A DNA stretch of 64,000 nucleotides, taken from NCBI RefSeq assembly GCF_010093815.1, contig NW_022985559.1, forward strand, positions 1,439,117 through 1,503,116, given 5' to 3'. Numbering within the stretch: position 1 is the stretch's first letter; each line of letters starts with the position of its first letter. Under the pieces are notes generated by a model that was given only the letters and a program-made list of their open reading frames with translations, was not told the origin of the DNA and searched no databases. The DNA comes from Pseudovirgaria hyperparasitica. Taxonomy: Eukaryota; Ascomycota; Dothideomycetes; Acrospermales; Acrospermaceae. Below, piece after piece: positions 45,038 through 56,554 of the stretch. The position numbers and the translations under genes were made by a program.

Positions 45038-47395
45038 ATGAACGCCGCAGTATTGCAAAGTGTTTATTCGTCTCTCGAGTCCATCGTAGAGCTTCCGAAA
45101 ACCACCAGGCTTTGCTCTGCATGTCGAATGCTAAGCTTTGAGGGGTTACAGAACGGATACGAGCACCCATGGGATCATGAGAGAATCGCTCGATCGGGCC
45201 AGGCCTGCCGACTTTGCCGATTGATCGTGTGCTCCATGGGTAGGCTCCAAATTCCCGAAGTAGACAGCTACAAACTGGACAGCAAATACGAGTCCGCATT
45301 ACACCAACTCCGAACACTGCCAGCGATCTCGCGCCATCAGAATCCTGTCGGGCTTCCTTACGAGACTTTTACTGTTGTAAAGAAGGTCACGTGGAGCAGA
45401 GCCAACTATGTAGCTCCAGCAGGAGCTCAGGTCTGCAGAGGAAATTTCAACCAAGGGGAGACCATTTCGATAACAGCCCCTCCAAGTAAGGAGTTTGCGA
45501 AATTTGATGATGTTATTTAAGCTTTTCTAGCCTCAAACTATGCTCGAGACGGCCTGGTACCTTCGCGAAGTGTCGACTCCGCTTCAAGTCAGCCAATATA
45601 CGACAAAATTCGGAAGTGGCTAGGCGAATGTGTTGCCAGCCATAAAGAATGTCGTATCCAAGAGTTAGCTGACCCTTCCGATAGAGAGGCGGCTTATCTA
45701 CCGACTCGCGTTATCGATTTGGGTCCTCCAGCGGACGGATCGTGGAAACCACGACTTTTGATAACATCAGGAGAGAAAAATCGTTTCGTAGCGCTCAGCC
45801 ATCGGTGGGGAAGGAACGAGATACAAACCGTAGAACAAAATATCGATGAGTTCCAGGCGAAACTCCCGATGCAAAACCTCTCTCGTACTTTCCAAGACGC
45901 CATAGAGGTCACAAAACAGCTTGGATGCCGATACCTCTGGGTTGATTCTCTTTGCATCATACAAGACGATAAAGACGATTGGGCGCGAGAGTCTGATCTC
46001 ATGGGCTATTATTTTAGTTCATCGTATTTTACAATCGCTGCTGTGGGCGCGAAAGAACAGTCGGGATGCGACCAGGGGTTATTTGACTGTCGGGATTTAG
46101 ATCCTTTGGCTGTTTCTGTGGCGCTTCCCCTTCGAATCGATCCTCTATTCAAACTATCCGAAACAGTCTTCAAGAGCTCCAAAGAGGCTTTCGTATGGAA
46201 ATTTCGCTACCTCAAATCCAGCCTCCCCTCCGAGAACATGGTTACTGTCTGCCCTCGCAGATTATCGATCCCAAAGAGGTTGATACTTACCGAATGGCAT
46301 TGGAGAGCATGGATCTTCCAGGAGAGGATCCTTTCTAGAAGGGTGTTATATTATACAACCGGTAAGTTGTATTGGGATTGTTTCCAAGAAAAGGGCGAGG
46401 AAGAGGGGACAGATCCTCAATTATCTTATCGTGAATCGTTGCTCCTGCGACGTGAAGACCAACCTTCTACGTTGACCTTATGGGGCAGAATTGTGACAGA
46501 TTACTCAAGGGCTAAGATGACGTACAACAAAGACCGACTCAAGGCTATCAGCGGACTCTCAAATCGGCTACATCATTCTTTTGATGTCATAATTCACGCT
46601 GGCATTCTCGAAGATAAGACCTACCAGGGCCTCCTCTGGTTCACCAAGAGCCCGCAGGTTCAGCCATTTCAAGACTTCCACGCTCCTTCATGGAGCTGGG
46701 CGTCAGTCAATGCGCCTGTTGTCACCGAGCTTTTCGGTACCCCAAAGTCTTGCGATATATTGGCTCGGAACGTATCATACACTACCAAAGACGGGTGTAA
46801 AAACGGTGGTGAGCTAGGTCTTTGCAGTGGAACTTGTATCTCTGGGGAGACACATTTCGTGTCCGCAGGAAGGATGGTGAAAAGGGGCGCAAGATTAAGG
46901 GAATTGAAGTTGGAAACACCAGAGGGAGAGGTGGGCTCCGAGGCTCTTTACAACGACGAAATTCTTTCACACTTGCTCGGTACAGCAAACTTTGACGGTG
47001 TCGGTCCTAGCTTTTTTATACCGCGATATGATGAATGTATGAACAGACTATTCTTCCCACGACCACTTCCGGTTCCAGAGCATACCGAAACTGTGCTCGA
47101 TCAATGCGGTTGCATCATTGGGTTCTATATTCCCGATTCGGCGCGGGAACAAGACTCGGAGCGTTGGTTGTTCTGTGTGGCAATAAAGTCCTGGGATAAT
47201 TATATAGCAAGAGAATGTGCAAAAGCAAGTGGATGCAGCGGTGAGAATCACGTTGCGCGCGAAAAATGCATCGAGGTCTTGGGCTTGCGATCTGTTGAGG
47301 GTCACAATGGAGTTTACCAGAGGATAGGGAGAGGAAGAATTATTTGCAACGCTTGGTTAGCGGAATGTGTGGAGGACTCATATACCATCCTATGA
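45038..47395 (+). CDS. HET-domain (heterokaryon incompatibility) protein
   Basis: Two exons, 45038-45485 and 45531-47395, give 770 residues. The 45-nt intron (gtaagg..ctag) removes an in-frame TAA, so the gene is not broken. The N-terminus has the Cys pairs usual in this family (LCSACRMLSF and ACRLCRLIV). IRKWLGECVASHKECR precedes the HET domain, which starts near residue 234: RFVALSHRWGRNE, then LSRTFQDAIEVTKQLGCRYL, WVDSLCIIQDDKDDWARES and YYFSSSYFTIAAVGA; RAWIFQERILSRRVLYY and the late PSWSWASVN follow. HET proteins trigger a cell-death reaction when genetically unlike hyphae fuse; many others have no known role, so non-self recognition is an inference. There is no NACHT or repeat domain. 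The C-terminal 200 residues hold many cysteines. Confidence 0.9.
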
Positions 47396-47659
47396 CAAGA
47401 ATATCAAATTGATTCATTCTAACGGTAGTAGAAGATGTTGCAAATTACCACGTTAAATAGTTCTGAAATCGACCTAAAGATCTGGGGAGCAGGGCCTTGA
47501 GGAATGGTAGGAGGACATAGTTTGAGAGAACCTGTATGCTTGGTGATGTGGTAGAGCATAACTAACATGTATCACACTCTGCACACTGTAAATCTAGCGT
47601 TGCTTACGACCAGTCTGCCAATAAATAACTTATTTACTGAACACTGAACCTGAACAACA

Positions 47660-48088
47660 TTAAGACTTGTTGAAAGCAGCCCTTTCCCCATACTCCCTAG
47701 GAGCAGGCTCAGGCTTTACTTGCTCTTCGTAGATTGCAACGTTCTCTTCTTCTTCTTCTTTGCTTTCGTTGGCCCCCAAATGCCCCAATCATCATCATCA
47801 GCAGATGGAGGAACAGACTAAGGTGCACCTCCGCCCCATAGAGCGCAATCTTGTCCTTCTTTTTCTTCTTCGTGGGTGGCATGGTCGTATCCCAGCTGAC
47901 GTCGCTGCTTTCTTGAACCGCCAAGTCTTCGATAGGAGGAGGAGGCGGAGGAGAAGCGGTGTGTTGTTTGCAAGCGCGGCGTCTATACGAGCCTCCATTG
48001 CAGTATTACACATGATACCGAAATCAGCGAGGCATGCCTCGTCGCTGCATTCGTTGCCTACGCAGAAGTGGCACAGTGACGAGTACAT
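47660..48088 (-). pseudogene. Decayed Lys- and Trp-rich gene fragment
   Basis: On the minus strand four coding-like pieces lie one after another in different frames: LCHFCVGNECSDEACLADFG (from 48088), a proline-rich piece ending TMPPTKKKKKDK, DDDDWGIWGPTKAKKKKK, and ENVAIYEEQVKPEPAPREYG to a stop at 47660. A D-rich/WGxWG/poly-Lys pattern repeated in this way occurs in C-terminal tails of some large fungal proteins of unknown role. The pieces are separated by small frame changes (near 47950, 47825 and 47748) and a stop codon near 47825, without splice sites that could join them. It therefore looks like the remains of a gene's 3' half. It is convergent with the HET gene, 265 bases away. Confidence 0.4.
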
Positions 48089-49957
48089 GGTTGTCAGTTG
48101 GTTCGAGGAAGATATTCATCACATATGATTATGGTTCAGGGAAACTATTCAATGGATAGCAGCGCCTCATTCATCACGAAACTTCCGAGAATCTGGAGTA
48201 TTACCGACTTGCCCACGCCATGCGTCGGATATGCACAGCCTCCACTCCCGTATTCCCGTCGAAACATATATACCACGGGGCTCTCGAGAATTGCGACTCA
48301 GCGTGGGACTACAGCGCACCGTGAGCTTCAAGCGGAGCACTCACTCTTGTGTGCTGAGGAACACTACACAAGTCTTATATATAGTTCAGAGTATACCATT
48401 GTAGCTACACTGAATAAACCAACGTCTGGCAGATGTTCGAACGAGTAGCGAGAGGCCACAAAAGACCTATTACCCTTGTCACTCGTGACCAATTTGTACC
48501 ACAGAAGATACTCGAGGGGAAGTAAGGGATGTTCTGGTACGCCTGTACAGTACCGTAAACACAAAATACATGCCGACCTGAATCGAGAACAATTGTGCTT
48601 GGGGCGTGCTAGAGCCGACCGTGCAGCTTGTCGCATATTTGCTCGTGTCAAGATATGGATGGGTACACTGCACGCTCGTGAACTGGCTCATGTGGCGTGC
48701 TACGTCAAGGGTTGTAATTACAAAAGGCGTTCTTTTTTGTACAGGTAATTACCTTGGCCCGAGGAATCTCTACTTCCAACACACACTTCAGCCTTGTCTT
48801 ATCGCGATAATCGAAATTCGAGAATGGATCCTTGAATCGTGTTGGAGTGGGGAATCGGCCCTTTTCCCACAGCCCTAGACTGGCGCCATTGTCCTCGAAC
48901 CGACGCCGGACAATGGACGACAAACCTCGACGACATCAACAATGACGATAGCAGCAGCGACGGGCTACTGGATCTTCCCAACAGTGGGGAATTTTCGACT
49001 TCAGCTGTGCAGGCTTGCCGGCAGTCATCGGGCATTATCCGGATCCGTCCATTTCTCATAATCATGATACTCTCTGACTGACTGACCCATGGCTCGCGAG
49101 CAGAGGGTGTCATTCTCCGCTTCAATCATCTTTCTTCCTCCCTATTTGCCTATTTGCTCTGCCACCGCAAGGTCTCTACGACACCCATGAGAAAATCCCC
49201 ATTGCCAGACCAGACACACGGAGCATCAACATCATTCCGCTTTCCATGGTGCCTAGCAGACACACCAGCCCAGAGGATCCCGATCTACCCAGAATAGCAC
49301 CTCTTCCGGTCCCCCAAGCCCACCCAGGCATGCAGTAGCGGTAGCAGTAGCAGTAGTAGCAGTAGTAGTCACACGCAAGTACTCAAGCCATCATAATGCG
49401 CTGTATAGCACGAGTATCGCGTAAACGGCGCACAAACCCTCCACCCGCGCCTCCCGTTCCCTTCTTGATTTGCTCCGGTGCCACCGAACTGGCCGAGTCG
49501 GGTGCGCAATGGCTTCGTCTGAGGGACCCTCTGTGGCGCTGCGATATCCATTGTGGGCACGATGACACCTATCCACCGCGCTCCAAACTCCATATGGCGT
49601 CTCACTGTGTAGCTACTTGTCTAGTTCTGCACGGTTATTCAGTGACCCAGGCCTCTCTGGACACATGGCCGCGGCGTTCGTGTCTGACTCGTCTGCAGTA
49701 CATATTCCCTCACTCGTTACCTTGTCCATTCCTGGGATGGTTCCTGGAATTACCTCATTTCAGACGAGGTGTCACGCGTGTCAGTGCATTGTTGTATGTG
49801 AATGTGCTGTTAATGCCTGTAGGGAGTGTTGACGGCGAGTTTGTGAAAACAGCATAAGAGTGCCGTTCCGGCGTGGGTTTTTTTTTTCATATTGGGGTCT
49901 GTCAAGCTTGCTCCGGTCAATAATTTCATTGCTGCTGTCTCTACTTGAAATCTCGAA
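48089..49957. other. Gene-poor intergenic stretch
   Basis: About 1.9 kb. Several overlapping frames of 60-150 codons exist on both strands around 49380-49860, but none has a recognisable motif or splice pattern. A tag/cag triplet repeat lies at 49332-49369, and a t9 run near 49880 precedes the permease-like gene. Confidence 0.45.
49332..49369 (+). repeat. cagtag-type microsatellite
   Basis: Imperfect run of gcagtag/tagcag units, noncoding as far as can be seen. Confidence 0.7.
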
Positions 49958-51303
49958 ATGGTTGCTCTTTTCCATTTTGTCTGGCTGACTCTGCTGGCTC
50001 TTGTATCAGCTCAAAGTCGAGGCTATGGACGAGGTCGCTTTGGTCCAAGAGGAGTAGACCCAGCGCATGTCATGCTCAAGCCTTCATCGAGACGGAATGT
50101 TCCTCCACAACTCACGGGAAGACGACTTCGGACGAGGAGCTATGGTCCGATATTCCCAAAAGTCTTGATCATCTCACAGGTAATCACTCCTCGTCGAACA
50201 CACTCACGCAAAGACTGACAGTACCAGTTCAACTACGAGCAAGAAGCCATATTCAAGTACTTCCCAGAGCTCCTACAACAATCATATGAGGTCCCTGGAT
50301 TCTCTCCTCTATACCCCGACGTAAATTGCAATAACGCCGGCACATTGTGCTCCATGACCAACGGCGAAGGAGGTAAGATTCCCAACACCCCTAATTTATC
50401 ATCTCAGAGACCACCTTATCTCTACACTAAGAATTTCCTCTAACACACACCTCAGAAGCCAACGCCGCAGCCAGCATCACCGCCCTCCTCTACGCCTCCC
50501 ACTTCGACCTCACACACACCTACATCATCCTCACCGGGATCGCCGGCGTCAACCCTTCCCTCGGCACTACTGGCACCGTCGGCTTCGCCAAATACGCCGT
50601 CCAGCTCGACCTCACCTACGAATTCGACGCCCGCCAAATCCCCCAAAACTTCTCCTCCGGCCTCGTCCCCCAGGGCAACACCAAGCCCGTCTCCTACGAC
50701 CCCAGCATCCCCCCTCAAGACACCCGCTCCGCCTACCCACGCAACATCTACGGCACGGAAGTATACACCCTCAACGGCAACCTGCGCGACAAGTTCCGCA
50801 CCCTCGCCAGCAAAGCCCCCCTCAACGACACCACTGCCGCCGCCTCGTACCGCGCAAAATACGACCAGAAAGCCGCCCGCGCCCCGCCTTCCGTCCTCGC
50901 GTGCGACTCCCAGACTAGCAACGTGTACTGGTCCGGCAGCAAGCTGACCGCCGCCTTTTCCGCCTACACTCAGCTGCTAACCAACGGCTCTGGCGCGCTC
51001 TGCATGAGCCAACAGGAGGACAACGCCAGTCTAGAGGGTCTACTGCGCGGCCACGCGGCGGGCAAGATTGATTTCGCCCGGGTGTCGATTCTGCGTGCCG
51101 CAAGTGACTTTGTGCAGGCGCCCAAGGGGGTCGAGGAAACGGATCATTTGCTGGTTAATCAGCAAGGGGGATTCAGTGTTGCGTTGGAGAACATCGGGAT
51201 CGCTGCGCGGCCGGTTGTGAAGGATGTTTTGGGGAATTGGGCGGCGTATGAGGGCGGGGTGAAGAGTGGGAATAAGGTTGGGAGTTTGCTGGTCAGTTAT
51301 TAG
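49958..51303 (+). CDS. Purine nucleoside permease-like secreted protein (NUP family)
   Basis: Three exons, 49958-50179, 50228-50372 and 50456-51303, give 404 residues. A signal peptide is evident (MVALFHFVWLTLLALVSAQS). Family motifs follow in order: PKVLIISQF formed across intron 1 at the start of the domain; the MTNGEGEANAAASITALLYA segment, joined across intron 2; THTYIILTGIAGVNPSLGTT; then WSGSKLTAAFSAYTQLLTNG and MSQQEDNASLEGLL. The fold belongs to the nucleoside phosphorylase group. Candida NUP was described as a nucleoside permease, but the signal peptide and lack of membrane helices make a secreted or wall-bound nucleoside-handling enzyme equally likely. Exon 3 is markedly C-rich at third positions compared with exon 1. 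Confidence 0.88.
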
Positions 51304-52679
51304 GGGGGGGGGAGGAAAGGGGGGTGTTACTGTTGGCCTTGCTTCTGATGTTCGTGCAATGTCGGCTACATAGCGAGGCGTTATGGCGTTTCTCACCGAG
51401 CTGGGCCGGTCGAGTTGAGCATATAGCCATTTTGCGCAGATTATGATACCAGATCTTGCATTACCTTGCTTTACCTATCCCTCTCCTTCCCCACCATATC
51501 CATCCATCATTCACAACCCCTTACCCCATTCTACCCTACCCGGCACATCCACGTCGCCCCTTTTTCGACCCTCCAACCCTATATATATTCCCCCCTTCCT
51601 TGCCCCCTTCCATCCTTTCCTTCTTCTCTCCCACAGAGAACACACACACACACCACAAACACGAAACGCAGAATGCCAAAGGAGGTTACATGCTCTCGCC
51701 AAAGTGCGGGACGAAAATAGGAATGTCTCCGGTTGCTGCATCGGTACGAAAAATGCGTGTGCGTTTATTTAGCTTGATGGTGTCTCATACACGCTAGTAG
51801 AGTTGTGAGACAACATGATGTCTGGGTGGGTGTGTTGGGGTTCTTTCGGTGGTGAAGAGTAGCAGCAGGTGAGGAATGGTGATGAAGATTGTGGTGATGA
51901 TAATCATCACAATCAGCAGAAACGGGCGCGGGCACAGGCATCGCGACTGCAATCGGTTTTGGGTGATGATCGTTTACTCATCGTCCCCCCTTGTTTCGCT
52001 GGTGCTGTTTTCTTGGGTAAGGAAAAAGAAAGTTAAGTTTAGAAAGGGTTTTGGAAAGAGTTATAGGGACAGGGGATAGAGGGAGGCTGCGTCGAGTGCA
52101 GTGCATCGTTTCGTGTTAACACATACAGTAGTTTCAAATGTTTTCGTCGGTCTCTTGACCTTACCCCTTTCGTATATTTGAAGCTGGATGCCTATTATTC
52201 ACTCCTCCTTATATAACGCAGCCAGTCCACCGACACTCGATCGACTTGGGAGTGTCTATATATATATATATATATATATACATGCGTAAGATTGACAAGT
52301 TGATCTCAGATTCTTCCTCTTTAGTCCGCAGATTAGATGCGAGAAGCTTATGAGATGGATTAGGGGGCACTGAAATAGATCAAGCGGCCGAGTATCAAGG
52401 ATAGCCCCGACGAGGAACCTAGGTATGGAAGGATAGGAGAAGACGTAAGTAGAACTATTGTCCTTGTGATGAAGCTCTATTGTGAGGTCGCTTAATGGGA
52501 GCCGCGCCTCAATTGTGAAACCATGCCTAAATGGACAATATGCGTTTCCCTCACATACTATATGCGACACTCGAGTCATTGGTCCTGTGTGAGCATACTC
52601 TTGATTGGAGCCTTCCTACGGACTTAGTATACAGCCCATACGTCTCCAGCCATCGTGTTTCATCGCTCCTGACATACGC
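51304..52679. other. Convergent intergenic region
   Basis: About 1.4 kb with no supported gene. It holds pyrimidine-rich stretches (51470-51650), a short ca repeat near 51642-51652 and the TA microsatellite at 52257-52280. Confidence 0.5.
52257..52280. repeat. (TA)12 microsatellite
   Basis: Twelve uninterrupted TA units in the 3' flank of cct4. Confidence 0.9.
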
Positions 52680-54572
52680 TCAACGGCTCAAGGCAATATC
52701 ATCAATCCGCAGTATCAACTTCACCGTCTCTGCCGCCAACTCCAGCGCACTCGTGCTCACGAGTAAGGGCTGTAGCACGCTCTCCTCCTTCATGTCTGTC
52801 TTCACGCCTCCACTCTTAATGCTGACACCAGCATTCCTCTCGCCCTTTGCATGTCTGTGCCGTAACTCCGTGACCACACGAATGCTATTCAGTCCCGCGT
52901 TTTCTGCTAGCGTGGTTGGAATAACTTCCATTGCATCTGCGAACGCCTTCCAGCAGATACTCTCGGTGCCTGTGAGTGCACGTGCTTGTGCTGCGAGCTG
53001 TTGCGCAATCTCGATCTCGGGCGCACCACCACCGGCGAGCAGAGCCTTCTTCTTGACCAAGCAGCGTATAACACAGTGCGCGTCATGCAGACTGCGCTCA
53101 GCCTCGTCAAGAATGAGAGAATTAGCGCCTCGACATACGATGCTGACGGTATTCGCCTGTGCACGAACACCGGTAACCTTTACAATACGTGCACCCGAAG
53201 ACTGGACTTCCTCGATCAGGTCTGCACTACCAAGCTTGTCTTCGGTGAAGGAGTCAATGTCGGCAATTGGTTTACAGCCGGTAGACTTGCAGAGGAACTC
53301 GATTTCATCGCGCTCAATATCCTTGATGGCTAGGATGTTGAGCTTAGCGAGGAAATGTAGGGAAAGGTCGTTGACAGCGTCGCGAAGAATAGATTTCTGG
53401 ATAAAGAGAACGTTGCATTTTGATTTCTTGATCTTCTTGACCATGTTGAGGAGGTAGGTGCGCTCTTCCTTCAGGATCTTGTCCATTTGGCGGTAGTCGT
53501 TCACGACAATTTGGTTCTCCATCTAGAGGTTCATTAGATTTGAAGTGGGTACATGGGAAGGCTATGCTTACGTCGGGCTTGGGAGGACTGAGCTGGAACT
53601 GGATCAGTCCTATCCTTGCCTTTTCCATTCTTGTTGGACCTCCTCCGCTTTTTAGGACTTGCTGGTTAAGTACCACACCATCCACCATCTCACTGTCCTC
53701 AATCGTGCCGCCGGACTTCTTAAGGATCCTAATGTTCTTCAGGTCTACGTTGTCTGCGGTCTTGGCATCGATGATCTTCAGGACACTATCTACAGCCATA
53801 GGCGCAAGCTTGGGCTCTTGTGCTACGATCTTGGAGGAGAGTGATGTGGAGGCGGCTTTGAGGAGAGTGGGGCGGTCAGTGAGAGAAATAGGTACAGACA
53901 TATCATGTAGGACCTTTACTGCAGCGGCAGCAGCTCTTTGGAAGCTTTCTGATATGACTGTCGGGTGAATACCCTTTCCGAGCAGGCGTTCGGCAGCTCC
54001 CAAAAGACTTCCTGCGATTACGACAACTGATGTGGTTCCGTCACCGGCCTCTATATCTTGAGCATTCGCCAAATCTACGAGCATCTTGGCTGCTGGGTGC
54101 AGAACGCTCATCTGACTCAACATTGTGTTGCCATCGTTCGTCTTGGGGAGTATTAATTACGGTCGTGTGAGAACTTGCGGTAGGCTTACGATTATGGTCT
54201 CTCCTTTTCCAGTTTGAATCTTCAATCTTCGTTAGCACATCAACAGAATCATTAGACAAACAGACGTACCATTTTGTCCATTCCCCTTGGGCCTAGAGAC
54301 TGCGCAATGTTAATGTAAAGCTTCGCATATCAGACTAGTAAGGCCTACAGTTCTTATGGCGTCCGCAACCGCTGTGGATTCATGTTAGCACAAGGTCAAA
54401 GGCCCAACAGCATAAACACACACCTCGCGCGGCTACAATGTTACCGGTCCTCACGGCTGTGGGCTTCTCCTTGTCCTGTTTCGTATGTGAGCTGTGTATA
54501 TGAGTGGAGAGCTCCTCGGTGTCTCACTTTGAACGCATTGTTGAAACCGCTGGCGGCTTGAGTAGCTGCCAT
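52680..54572 (-). CDS. cct4: T-complex chaperonin subunit delta (CCT4)
   Basis: Seven exons, 54572-54528, 54475-54424, 54371-54349, 54299-54270, 54219-54190, 54141-53572 and 53522-52680, give 530 residues, matching the usual length (yeast 528). The five 5' exons are tiny (23-52 bases) and only their exact joining yields [18 protein letters not shown], then [28 protein letters not shown] and [20 protein letters not shown]. TRiC/CCT is the cytosolic ring chaperonin that folds actin, tubulin and WD40 proteins. The ATP-site GDGTTSVVV is present, as are the apical-domain stretches [20 protein letters not shown] and [10 protein letters not shown], which resemble the delta subunit, and the second ATPase motif in [16 protein letters not shown]. 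It is transcribed divergently from rpt1. The cluster of small introns at the 5' end is common for conserved fungal genes. Confidence 0.96.
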
Positions 54573-54918
54573 AGTTACAAATAGAGCCTAGGAACTGGAA
54601 TTTGCGATATGAAAGGCCTGTGAGTCGTTTGTGCAGGCTCTAATCGTCCCGCGCTTCTAGGTAGAAATTCTGATAGAATAAACTCGCGTTGTCGCGACGC
54701 CCCGAGGTTAGTCCGGCGGCGCCGACTTCGAGCTTCCCGGACGACGTGATTACGATGTCTGTGTAATTAGCTATCTAAACCGCGTCACATATCATCATAA
54801 CTTCTTTCGCCCTTCCAACACCACTGCCTGGCTTCTCACTCTCTTCGCCCGTGCCATACTCTGTAGACATATCCTCGAATCGCCTCAGCTTGTCACCTTC
54901 GTCCATATCGTCACAATC
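54573..54918. promoter_or_regulatory. Bidirectional promoter of cct4 and rpt1
   Basis: 346 bases between two divergent start codons, containing a G+C-rich centre (about 54695-54750) and a pyrimidine-rich leader on the rpt1 side. The yeast proteasome-control element GGTGGCAAA is not seen on either strand. Confidence 0.7.
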
Positions 54919-56294
54919 ATGCCTAGCGCCACGGGGCAGAGCTGGGAGAAGTACCAGAAGAACTTCGCTGACGACGAGGTAGAAGAGAAGAAGATCACAC
55001 CGCTGTCAGATGAGGACATTCAAGTGCTGAAGACTTATGGAGCCGCACCGTACGCCGCAGAGCTAAAGAAGCTCGAGAAAGAGATCAAGGACAAGCAGTC
55101 ATCAGTCAACGAGAAGATCGGAGTGAAGGAGTCAGATACTGGTCTTGCACCGCCACATCTATGGGACATTGCTGCCGACCGGCAACGGATGCAGGAAGAG
55201 CAGCCGCTGCAGGTGGCCCGGTGTACGAAGATCATTCAGGATGAGAAGGACACGGAAAAGCATAAATATGTTATCAATGTCAAGCAGATTGCCAAGTTCG
55301 TAGTGAATCTGGGCGAGAGAGTATCACCGACAGATATCGAAGAAGGAATGCGTGTAGGGTAAGTTCAGATGTCATTCGAGGACAACTTCATTCAAAGTAC
55401 TGATACGACCCCAGCGTCGACCGCAACAAGTACCAAATCCTCCTACCTCTACCGCCAAAGATCGACCCTTCCGTCACAATGATGACTGTTGAGGATAAGC
55501 CAGATGTAACATATGGCGATGTCGGTGGCTGCAAAGAGCAAATCGAGAAGTTACGAGAAGTTGTAGAAATGCCTTTACTCTCCCCAGAGCGCTTCGTCAA
55601 TCTGGGAATCGACCCTCCAAAGGGTGCTCTTCTATACGGCCCCCCAGGAACCGGAAAAACCCTCTGCGCGCGTGCCGTAGCCAACAGGACAGACGCAACC
55701 TTCATCCGTGTCATCGGTTCCGAACTAGTCCAGAAATACGTCGGTGAAGGAGCACGCATGGTTCGTGAACTATTTGAAATGGCGCGCACCAAGAAAGCCT
55801 GCATCATCTTCTTCGACGAAATCGACGCCATCGGTGGAGCCCGTTTCGACGACGGTGCGGGCGGTGACAACGAGGTCCAACGTACCATGTTGGAACTGAT
55901 TACCCAGCTCGATGGTTTCGATTCTCGCGGAAACATCAAAGTCATGTTCGCCACGAATAGGCCGTCTACACTCGATCCCGCTCTGATGAGACCTGGCCGT
56001 ATCGACCGAAAGATTGAGTTCTCCCTACCAGACATGGAGGGCCGAGCCAACATTCTCCGGATTCACGCCAAGAGTATGAGTGTGGAGCGTGACATAAGAT
56101 GGGAACTGATCTCGAGACTGTGTCCCAACAGCACAGGTGCAGAGCTCAGGAGTGTGGCGACTGAAGCCGGAATGTTTGCTATTCGCGCAAGGAGGAAGGT
56201 CGCTACAGAGAAGGACTTCCTGGCCGCCGTGGACAAGGTCATCAAGGGCAACCTGAAGTTCAACTCGACGGCGACATACATGCAGTACAACTAA
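54919..56294 (+). CDS. rpt1: 26S proteasome regulatory ATPase subunit Rpt1
   Basis: Two exons, 54919-55358 and 55415-56294, give 439 residues. An N-terminal coiled coil ([20 protein letters not shown]) precedes the OB-fold segment ([20 protein letters not shown]). The AAA+ core has [20 protein letters not shown], Walker A GPPGTGKT, pore loop [18 protein letters not shown], Walker [15 protein letters not shown], and arginine-finger region [20 protein letters not shown]. The subunit-specific parts ([18 protein letters not shown]; end TYMQYN) identify Rpt1, the S7 subunit, which helps unfold substrates at the proteasome base. All catalytic residues are present. The 56-nt intron is placed by the [20 protein letters not shown] junction. 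Confidence 0.96.
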
Positions 56295-56554
56295 GCTTGT
56301 ATTCAGGGAGTTGGGGAATCTTCGTAATAGTGCAAAGACCGTATTAGTAGCTTTAGACTCAGCATAGGATGGCGCCTAGAACAACTGAGCCCCATGTATA
56401 ATACGATCATTGATCTCTCCAGAATGTCCACGGTTGCATGTAGTGAGAATCGTGCATTCGAAATGTAATATGTTCAACTCGATATAGGTACAAAGTTACC
56501 CGCTGCCTAATACATGCACCTCTACCCTGAAAAGTAGACTTAAAAACAGTTTTT

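Noticed and set aside
45518-45520. In-frame TAA that seems to break the HET gene
   Set aside because: It sits in a 45-nt GTAAGG..CTAG intron whose removal keeps frame and gives a normal HET N-terminal region.
49396-49857. 153-codon plus frame upstream of the permease-like gene
   Set aside because: Overlaps other frames of similar size on both strands, Cys/Arg/His-rich without pattern; probably chance.
52531-53457. 308-codon plus frame across the end of cct4
   Set aside because: Opposite a clear chaperonin exon; Ser/Arg/Leu-rich translation without features.
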